From positions 1-29,023 of the forward strand of contig CAKVEY010000003.1 of assembly GCA_934746185.1 (NCBI GenBank): a stretch of DNA of 29,023 bases, written 5' to 3'. Shown in pieces: positions 1 through 9,700 of this stretch. Below the pieces are notes generated by a model. The model ran no database searches. It was given only the letters and a program-made list of their open reading frames with translations, and was not told where the DNA came from. The DNA comes from an uncultured Clostridia bacterium (GTDB taxonomy: Bacteria; Bacillota; Clostridia; Christensenellales; UBA1242). Within the stretch, counting starts at the first letter, position 1. Every line of letters starts with the position of its first letter. A program made the translations under genes and the position numbers.

Positions 1-546
1 TTCTTGATTACCTTGTTCAATAGAAAGTCTTGTTCCCCTAGGACTAAATAAGTTTGCTTCAATTATCATTTTACCAGACTTATCATATTCACTAGAAAAA
101 TAAACGGATGGTGATTTTACAATTTGGCTAATAACAACACGGTCAACACCATTAACAATAAAAGCACCTTCTTTTGTCATAACAGGAATATCGCCAAGAT
201 AAACTTCTTGCTCTATAACTTCACCTGTTTCTTTAATAACTAGCCTTGCTTTAACCTTTAAAGGTTCTGTAAAACTAATACCTTTTCTACGGCAATCTTC
301 TTCTGTATATTTTGTGTTAGGTTCTAACTTATAATCTAAGAAATATACTTCGGCTTTGTCGGAATAATCTACAACTGGAGAAACTTCGTCCAAAACCTCC
401 TTAATTCCTTCTCTCAAAAATTGCTCGTAAGGGTCTTTTTGAATTTGTAGTAAGTATGGTAGTGGAGCAGTTTCGTCAACTTTTGCAAAACTGTAACGAG
501 TTGCTTTACCATAGTTTACTTTTTTTACTTTTGGTTTTTCAAGCAT
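1..546 (-). CDS. rpoB: RNA polymerase beta subunit, N-terminal part (partial; 3' end beyond the left edge)
   Basis: RpoB forms, with RpoC, the catalytic core of the cytoplasmic DNA-dependent RNA polymerase. The 182 visible residues begin MLEKPKVKKVNYGKATRYSF and match the start of the family. Residues 30-60 hold the early LPYLLQIQKDPYEQFLREGI segment (family: LPNLIEIQ..SY.WFLEEGL). SPVVDY lies at 56-61. Residues 101-133 read RLVIKETGEVIEQEVYLGDI and then PVMTKEGAFIVNG. The beta-lobe/protrusion signature NGVDRVVISQIVKSPSVYF is at 132-150. These belong to the N-terminal protrusion and the start of the lobe; the rifampicin pocket and active-site regions lie off the window. The ATG at 546-544 is chosen because AAGGAG lies 11 nt upstream and the protein starts as expected for the family. 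The frame is still open at base 1. It has its own promoter, and rplL, its usual upstream neighbour, is absent. Identity is certain; the taxonomic reading beyond low-G+C Firmicutes is inference. Confidence 0.97.
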   Translation of the reverse strand, partial: MLEKPKVKKVNYGKATRYSFAKVDETAPLPYLLQIQKDPYEQFLREGIKEVLDEVSPVVDYSDKAEVYFLDYKLEPNTKYTEEDCRRKGISFTEPLKVKARLVIKETGEVIEQEVYLGDIPVMTKEGAFIVNGVDRVVISQIVKSPSVYFSSEYDKSGKMIIEANLFSPRGTRLSIEQGNQE

Positions 547-557
547 TATTTGTTTTT

Positions 558-563
558 CTCCTT
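558..563 (-). promoter_or_regulatory. Ribosome binding site of rpoB
   Basis: On the minus strand the sequence reads TTAAGGAGAAAAACAAATAATG. The AAGGAG core is complementary to the 3' end of 16S rRNA and stands 11 nt before the ATG at 546, a little longer than the optimum. It supports the chosen start; no other in-frame ATG lies between this site and the start. Confidence 0.85.
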
Positions 564-652
564 AAAATATTTGTTAGTTACTCTCTATTTGCCTGCCAAA
601 AACATTCATTCTTTAAGGTCATAGCAAAAAATCGCTAGATGTAGCTCATAAT

Positions 653-681
653 AGAATAACACACAAAAAACAATATGTCAA
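653..681 (-). promoter_or_regulatory. Sigma-70/SigA-type promoter of rpoB
   Basis: The minus strand has a perfect -35 TTGACA (681-676), a 17-nt spacer (675-659) and a -10 TATTCT (658-653), five of six matches to TATAAT. Transcription should start near 646, giving a leader of about 100 nt before the rpoB ATG. The leader holds only a weak hairpin, TAGCGA-TTTT-TTGCTA, near 625-640, with no T-run, so I see no attenuator. The promoter lies downstream of the terminator of the preceding gene, so rpoB transcription appears to begin here. The region between the promoter and the terminator (682-745) is A/T-rich and shows nothing else. Confidence 0.85.
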
Positions 682-745
682 TTAAATTTTTAACTTTTTT
701 GAAAAAAATTAAATTTTGCTTGACAAATTTAAAAATTTATTGTAT

Positions 746-779
746 GAAAAAAGATTTCCGTTTTTGGAAATCTTTTTTC
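746..779 (-). terminator. Intrinsic terminator after the 3,411-residue protein gene
   Basis: A perfect 14-bp inverted repeat (746-759 with 766-779) encloses a 6-nt loop. On the minus strand it reads GAAAAAAGATTTCC, the loop, then GGAAATCTTTTTTC, so the run of six T's forms the descending end of the stem. It begins 20 nt after the TAG stop at 799-801. The A and T tracts on both sides make it look usable in either direction, but no plus-strand gene ends here. It separates the giant gene from the rpoB promoter. Confidence 0.85.
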
Positions 780-798
780 GGCTTTATTAGTTTATTAA

Positions 799-3700
799 CT
801 AAATTTTATTGTTATAAACAACACTATTGTTTTGTGCTCCTGTATAACCAAAGCCACAAATTTCATTAGCATAAGTTTTACAACTTTCATTTTCGCCATT
901 TATAACAATTAATGAATAGTCTTTTGCACCAGAATTTAAGTTTAATGTTTTAGATAAATTTTTGCAACGAGTGATTGATGCATTACCTAAGTTGCAACCC
1001 ACAACTAAACCTGAATAGATTGTTACATTTTGAAGATTTGTATTATTAGAGTTTTCTTCGTCTTGAATTGTAACATACATTGTAGTATAGTTTGTTGAAT
1101 CTACAATTCCATAACCTACTCTACCAGCGTTTAGCCCAACAATTCCACCAACATAACTTAAAGCATATTCAGTTTTTATGTTTTCTAACACACAAATCAT
1201 TCCACCATAAACATTACATCTTGATATATAACCTTTATTGTAACCAGCAATAATACCAGTATAGTTAATGTTAGAACCATAGTTAATTACAAAGTTTGCA
1301 ACAACATTTAAGTCTTTAATAGTAGCACCTTCAAGAACATTGCCAAATAGCCCAAAATAATTTTGAGTGTAATTTTCTTCACTATTTAAGTATGTTAAAC
1401 CATTAATAAATTTGCCGTTACCATTAAATGTTCCGTTAAATCCATTTTTACCATCGCCAATAGATTTAACTTCTTTACCTGTTGCTTCAATGTTATCAAC
1501 TAAATTTATATATACTTTTTCGTTTTGAATTGCAATTTCACTTAATTCGTTTAATCCTGCTACGCTTTCTAATTCGTATGGATTATTAATTGTGCCATCG
1601 CCTACCAATTTTTTAGTATTAATGTTATTCAATTCTTTTAATTTGATGTTATCTAAACTTGTTAAATCAAATACATTTTTACTAAAATTATTAAAGCACT
1701 CTAAACTTAATTCAGTTATCGCTTTTGCACTAGATTTTTCTTCGCTATAATTATTATTGATTGTAGCGTTATTGCTATCTATATCATCTAAATTATAAGC
1801 ACCAAAATCGTTTAATTTAAAGATATTTGTTTCACTAATTTGTTTAGTTATATTTTTATAGTAGTTATTATAAGTAATATAACTATTTTTAATAGTATTA
1901 GAAATTTCACCTTCACTTACATTTGAAGTATTATGAACAGCACCAAAGATACCACCTATATATTGTCTTCCAATTTCAGCAAGTGTTTCTACATTAGAAT
2001 AAGAAATACAATTTGAAACATAAACAATATTGTTAGTTTTTAGAACATTATCTGCATTATTTATCTTGCCGTTTTTGAAACTAACCATTAAGTTTTTGCG
2101 AGTTGCATATCCAACTATTCCACCAGCAATGTTAGTTGCTTTAACATTTATTTTAGAATAAATACTACTAAAACTTCCACCACAAGTGATACCTGCAACG
2201 CCACCAGCAACAAGTGCTTTTAAAGACTCTACATTTACACTTAAAATAGAATTAGTAATTGTTCCACTATTATTAAATCCAGTTACACCACCGATAAATT
2301 TAGGAGTTCCCCTAAATAAATTTGTAGTTGATTTATTATCAATAGTTTGAACTCTATTGATATATCCCCTATTTTCACCACTAATTAAACCAGCGCTATA
2401 TCTTGAATTTAAGTATGTTACAGCACTTACATTTACTTTAATATTATCTAGTCCACTATTTTCGCCAACTAATCCTGCCACTAAACCAACAATGCTACCA
2501 ATAACTTTAACATCATCGTTTACTACAATGTTTCTTACTCTTTCGTTATTAGCACTAGATTTATTAACATCAATTACACCAACAACACCACCAGCATAAG
2601 CAATTTGTGAGTTAGTTGATAAATCGTCAACAATTCGATTTTCGCTATCGTATAAATTTTCACCAACATTGTTTGATGAATAATAGTTTGCGTTAACAGA
2701 CACATTGCTTTCAATGTTTATAAGTTCACTGTTTCCTTTAACTAGTCCTACAACACCACCAACAATGTTTTTGCCTTGAACGATAACATTTTTTGCATCA
2801 ATTTTAATATTAATAATTTTTGCGTTTTCAACTTTACCAGCAAGAGTTCCAACATTTTCAATATTATTAGCATAAACTTCCAAAGGTTTAATTGTTAAGT
2901 TTTTAATAATTGAATTTTTATTATCTAAGCCGACGATTGAACCAAATAAACCAAAGTTCTTTTGATTAAATTCAACATTTGCTGAAATACTCATATTAGT
3001 TATTTCTAAGCCATTTCCGTCTAAACTACCACTAAATATATAGTTGCTTGTTGGAAGTGAAGAATATTCGTTGAAGTCGATATTGTTTATTAATCTATAA
3101 TAATAGTTATTTCTATCGTTATTTAAACTAAAATAACTTAAAAATTCTTGTTCATTTGCAATAGTTATAGGGTTATATTCGCTTCCAAAATAATATTCGT
3201 CATAAACATAAGAATAAATTATACTTCCATTATCATTTTCTATTGCAGAATATAAACTTCGTTTAGATAAAGCAATATTGTTTGCCGAAACTAAACTTGG
3301 CAAAGCCCCATCATTTAATTTCCAAACCTCATCTAAAACAAAGTTCGTTAAATTATATTCTTCGTTAAATTCTTTTAAAGTTAAGCCTAAAACTAAATTA
3401 TCGTTTATTGTACTTGTTACACTATCAGTTAAGTAGTAACAATTTTTAATTTTTTGTTTCATCTCATTTTCGTCTATTGCCACTTTTGTTGCTATAAACG
3501 GAGCGTGAGCAATGTTGTTCTCTTTAGAATTTAAACAAGCCGAATAAGAACGAGTTATTTGTCCGTTATTAACATAAACAAAACCACCAGAATAACTGTT
3601 ACTTGTTATGCTTAAATTGCTATAACAATCTTCTATTGTTCCTAAATTTTCATATACAAATCCACCAATATTTGTAGGTGAAGTTAATGAATATTCATTT

Positions 3701-6700
3701 GAAGTTTTAGATACATATCTACCATCTAAATTAGCAACTTCGCCTTGAACATAACTTGTTAAAATTTTGCCGTTATTTTGATATACAAAACCAGCCATAA
3801 CGCTTGTTGTTTCGTCTTCGCCTAAGTTTTTAATTTTCGCATTTTTATAATAGCAAGCACTAATTGTTCCGTTATTTTCACTAACAAAACCCGAAACATA
3901 ACCTTTACTTACGGTTAATTGCAATAAACTTCGTGAATTTGTTATAACACCATTATTAACACTAACTAATCCACCAATGTAACTTATTGTTTGACTATCG
4001 TTAATAATGCTTGTTGTAGTAATATTTAACGCTTCACTATCTTGCGCTCCTTGTCGAGTAAACTCTTCAACCACACAGTTATAAATTAACCCGTTATTCT
4101 CGCCTACTAATCCACCAAAATATAAAGTTTGTATATTTTTAAAATTCAATACTTTTTGTTGTTCTACAATAGTATTTTCTTTATAACTTAAATTATATTT
4201 TAAAGTTACATTTTTAATAGTTGTATTTTCGCTAATTGAAGCAAATAAACCAAACTTATATTCTTCTTTAACTTCATTTAAGTTAATATTTAAACTATCA
4301 ATAGTAATTTTATAACCATTTCCGTCAAAACTATTAAAACTTACATCTTTTGGCGTATAGTTAGTTAAAGTTAAGTCGTTAAGTAAAATATAATTTGCTC
4401 CACTTCCCATATTTTCAAATTCTTCTTGTGTATAAATAGGAACTGGATTATTAATATCTGTTTGTAGATAGAAATTAATTCCAAAATTAGAATTTTGATT
4501 TATAGAATAATATTTTTCATTTAATATTTCTTCAAAATAATATTTATTAAATTTTTTACTTACTATAACTTCATAGTCGCTACCATTATATACAACATTA
4601 AAATTATAATTAAAGTTAGTTGTTTTTACAACTTTTAAAGGTTTTAAGTAATAATAATCTGTTTTAAACACTTCGTAGTTTTCATAACTTCCAGTAGTTA
4701 ATTTACTTCCATTAGAATTGAATATATCATTTTTAGAAATTTCATTTTCTAAATTTGCAATTTTATTTAAAACTTCGGTTGAACCATTATTAATGGTATC
4801 TAATTTTATCTTTAAAGGATAGTTTGTGCCTAATGGTTTATTAAAGTAACCATCAGTTACACCTTCTAGTTTAGAACCAGTTATTACAAAATCTACAACA
4901 TTTAATTTTAAAGTTTTTGTAATATATCTTTCAGTTTTTCCGTTTATCGTTTTATCTAAATAGAAGTACAATTTAACAACATCGTTTTGAGTTAAGTTAG
5001 AAATACTAAAATCGTATCTTACGCTGTCATCACCTAAAACTGTTGTTTGAACTAGATTTAACTCAGCATAATCGCAATTAATAAATTGTGCTTTATAGTT
5101 ATAAGCGTTTAACTTGTTAATTGTTAAACTAATTTTTTGGCTTTCTACGCCTTTTGCATAAACGCCTTCAAGTTCGCCACTTGAATTTAATATTGCGCCA
5201 TTAAAACTAATTTCTATGTTAGATGCCATTTTGCTAATTAATTGTTTAGTAAAATAATAATCATAGCCAGAAACTTTAAATTGTAAGTTAAATACACTAT
5301 TTTCTCTAATATTACTATCAGTTAGCATTTTAACATACAAATAATTTCCATCGACATCTTCATTCATATAAGACTTATCTAAAATTATGCCGTTATTAAT
5401 TATTGTATCAGTTGCAACATCTTCATAGCCATTTGCCACTTTTTTAACTTGTTTTAAAGTTAAATTGTAGTTATCTAAATTTGTATAAGTTAAACTAAAT
5501 TCATTATTTAATTCTAAGTTGTTTATTTGACTTAAATTAATTTTTAAAATACCAACCTTGCCTATTTTAATAAATTCACTATCTAATTCATCTGGGTTAT
5601 AAACATCTTGACCTAAATTGTTTTTAATTAGTTCGCCGTCGGCATAATATTCTAAATCGGCATTAATTAAAGTTAAAGTTTCAACATTAACATTTATAAT
5701 TTTGTAATATTTAGAATATGTGTCTAAATCGTTTTTAATTTCATTTAAGTTTACAAACTTATCTATAACATATATTTTAAGCGTAACATTTTCTGCATTT
5801 TTATCTTTAACACTAATATTAAAGTTATATTTTATATTATTTGAACCTTTATTAATATCTACTAAATTGCAGTTTAAATATTCTCCTATTAAATTTTTTG
5901 AATATTGTTCGATAACAATATTTGTTGCATCAACTAAATCTGTTTCAACAGTTAAGTTAAAATCTACAAACGAATTTTTTGTGATAGAAATATTTGTTAC
6001 ATCACTAAATAAATTTTTTAATCCACTACTTACTGTTACATTAAATGTTTTTTCATAAGGTAGATAATAATAATTTTCACCTATTTTAACTTTAAATTTA
6101 ATAATAACTTCACTAGTTCCAACTTCTATACCTTTTATAACTTGTGGTTGTAAACTATTTGTTAAAGTAGTTTCTAAACTATTATTTATCGTTATATAAT
6201 TTTTATCAAAAGTGTATTCTACATAAATATCATTTTGCCTTAAATCTTGTGATAGATAAATATTTATTGAACTATCTTTTTTAACTATTAAATTATTTTC
6301 AATTTTAGTTTCTAGTAAACTATCTTCATAAACTTTAGCAATTTCAATAGCATTTATTACTTTGACAATTATTTCAGTTTTTGCGTTTTTGTTTAATAAA
6401 CTATAAATTTTTAATCTTGCTTCGCCGTTATCTACAACTTTTATATTACCATAATCGTCAATACTTATAACAGCATTATTGTCACTTTCAATTTTGTTTA
6501 TTTTACCTTTTTGATTGTTTTGTAAACTTGCTTCGTTTTCGTAAACATAATTTAAGCTAAATAAATAGTTTTTTAATATTTTGTTAAATATTTTATTATC
6601 ACCTTTAAAGTTATATAAAATTATTGTATTATCACTACATTTTATAAACTTATTGTAACCAACAGTTGAATTTTCAGTTAAGGTGCTTTCTTTAATTTCG

Positions 6701-9700
6701 GCACTTATGCTACTAGGTGCAACAAGTCCTAAACCATTTACAGAACCTTTAACTACAATACTATTTTGATTATTTTCTAAATATACAAGTAAGTTATCAG
6801 CAAAATTGCTACCTATAACAGCATTATCTATATTAGAAGAATAATTAAATCCGTCTAATACATAAATTGCTCCGAAATTTGATTTAGCATATAAATCATA
6901 ATAATTTTCAGTTTTAATTACAAAACTACGAATATAATTTTGTTGCATATTAGTAGTGTTAATTTCGCTACCAATTAAGCCACCTACAAAATTTTCACCC
7001 ACAATTTTAGCAAAGTTATTATTAACAATAAAAGTTTCATCGTCATCTAAAAGCAATGTCGCATTGTTTGTTAAAGCTCCTGATAAACTTTTTCCTACTA
7101 ATCCACCAACATTATTTTTACCTTGTAAACTAGAAAAACTATAACTATTTGTTATTTCGCCACTGTTTATTCCAACTAATCCACCAATGTTTTGATAAGC
7201 ATAAATTCTTCCGTAAGAAGAAATTTTGTTAATTACACCCGAATTTTTACCTGCAATTAAACCAAATGCACTATCGCCACTTAATAAAGAAATTTTATCA
7301 TTTACTAAACTTGTTAAATTGATTGTAGAATTAATACTTTCTTTATTAAATATTTCTTCGCTGTTTAAAATTACACCTTTGCCTAAAATTACACCAGTAT
7401 TTTCGTTGCTTGCAGAAATTCCACCCACATAAATTTTATTTGGCAAATAACTAAAATTATCGTAACCATTTATAGCGTTAATATTGCCTAAAATATTACA
7501 ATTAGTTATATTTCCACCATTTAAACCAGTTATTCCACCAATAAAGTTTTCATATAAATAAGTTTTTATATCTGCATTATAAACGTTTACGTTCGTATTT
7601 AAAATATTACCACTATTTTGTCCACTAATTCCACCAAAATATAAATTATAACTTAGGTTAGCATTTTCTTTTCCTAATTGATATTCTATACTCAACGCAT
7701 TTATGCTAACACGAGAATATACAACATTTAAGTTTTTAATTGTACCTTCGTTTTTAGCAAATAAGCCTACAAAACTACTTTTTTGTGATAAACCGTCATT
7801 AATATTATTGACATATCGTTTGTTTACATCAAAATTAATACCAGTTATAGAATAATTATTTTTTACTCCGTCAATTTCAAATTCGCCACTAAACGAACCT
7901 GTAAAACTTTGATAAACATATTCTTGCGAATCTGTGAAAGGACCTTTAACTTCAAGTAAATAAAATCCTATTGGATAGATATTTTCGCCAGTTAAATCAA
8001 TATCTTTTGTTAAAACATACTTTTTAGTATATTTTTCATTTAATTTTTGTTTGAAATTTGCTTTATCTTCGGTAGTTGTTTTATAAGCAGTTGTTGTACA
8101 TAATTTTAACAATTCATTTTTATTTTCTATTTTATAAGGAATTGTTTCACCATCGGCAACACTTATATAAATTACTCTTGCCTTAGATGTATCGTAACTA
8201 CCATCTTCATTAATTATACCTTTTGGAATTAAAATTAATTTACATTCGCCAACGCTAAGTGGTGAAATTAACCCGTCATTATAACTAAATTTAATAGGGT
8301 CTTGTTCAGTTATAGAACTAGTATTTTCAATTTTTACTATATAATTTAAGTTATAACTATTTAAAGGATAAACTTTTGGATAAATTTTAACTTCGCCATC
8401 AATACCTAAGTTAAAGTATAAATAATCACGAGTATTTCCGTCAGCATCTGTTAATTTATTAACATTTTCTACTAAAATTGTTGTTGGGCTTTCAGCCTTT
8501 GTTATTTTAACTGTAATTTTTTTAGTATAAATTATATTAAATTCTTGTACGCTAAAAGTGATTGTTCCAATTTCAACAGCAGAGTAAACATCAATAGCTT
8601 CAATGGTTAATTCATAAACATTACTTAACTTATTCTTTTTAATTTCTTGCGATTGAGTGTTTTCAGTCATTCGCTTGTTGTTAATAATTAAATCAACATT
8701 CGAGTTGTTAAAGTTTGCTTGATAGTAAACTCTTTTAACTTCGCTTGCACTATAAGGATTAATATCTAACGCTAAACTTACTTTACTTAAATTGTAGTCT
8801 TCATAACCCAAACTATTTTTAGAATATAGTTCAATATATTCTACAACTTCGTTTTGTTTAACAATATTAACGCTTTCTACATTCAAATAAACTTTTATTC
8901 CAAATTTAACTTCAACTTTTCTTAAATCGCCGTTATAATCGTAGCAACTAAAACTTGCTGTAACTATAACATCAGTTTGAGTTAAATTTATTGCATTAAT
9001 AACATTGTCTGTATTAGAAATTGCAATGTTTGCATTATTATTTTCAAACGCATATTCTACATTTGTTATAGAATAATCTAAAATTAAATTGCCTTGATAA
9101 TCGTAAGGTTTAATTAATAAATTAGCGTTTTTGCCTTGTTTTAGAGCATAAACTGTTATATCGTCATCATTTTTTGAAATGTTGCCTATAACCTTTGATT
9201 TTGTTTCTTCATCAAAATCTATTTCTACTCTACTAACTTTTACATAAACGTTTACTGTTAAAGTTTTTTCTAATCCGTTATCAAATATAATTGTTAAATC
9301 AGTTTTACCACTAGATAGTGCTTTAACTAAAAAGTTCGTTTCAGTTTCGCTATAATTTATTTTTTCTAATTTTAAAATTTTATCATTTGCTATTTCAACT
9401 GTAAAAGGTGGAATATAAGTCGAATCATCTTTTAATATATTAAATTGACCTACACTTAAATTTCCTTCATTATCTAATTTAGAAATTGAATATTCTAATG
9501 TTGATAAATCATATTTAATTGTTTGATTGTCAACACCTATATTAACATCAGTTAAATTTTTAACAATTCTAACATTAATAGTTGTTTGAGTTGTTGTTAC
9601 ATTATTTCCGTTATCGCTTGTTATTATAGAACCACTACTAATAATATTAAAAGTAAAACTTTGTTCGTTTAAATCTACTTTTCTTGCAACGCTTAAAAAT

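Noticed and set aside
456..869. Two short plus-strand open frames at the rpoB start and the spacer
   Set aside because: They overlap the rpoB start, promoter and terminator on the opposite strand, have no ribosome binding site, and encode low-complexity hydrophobic or Lys/Phe-rich peptides typical of AT-rich DNA.
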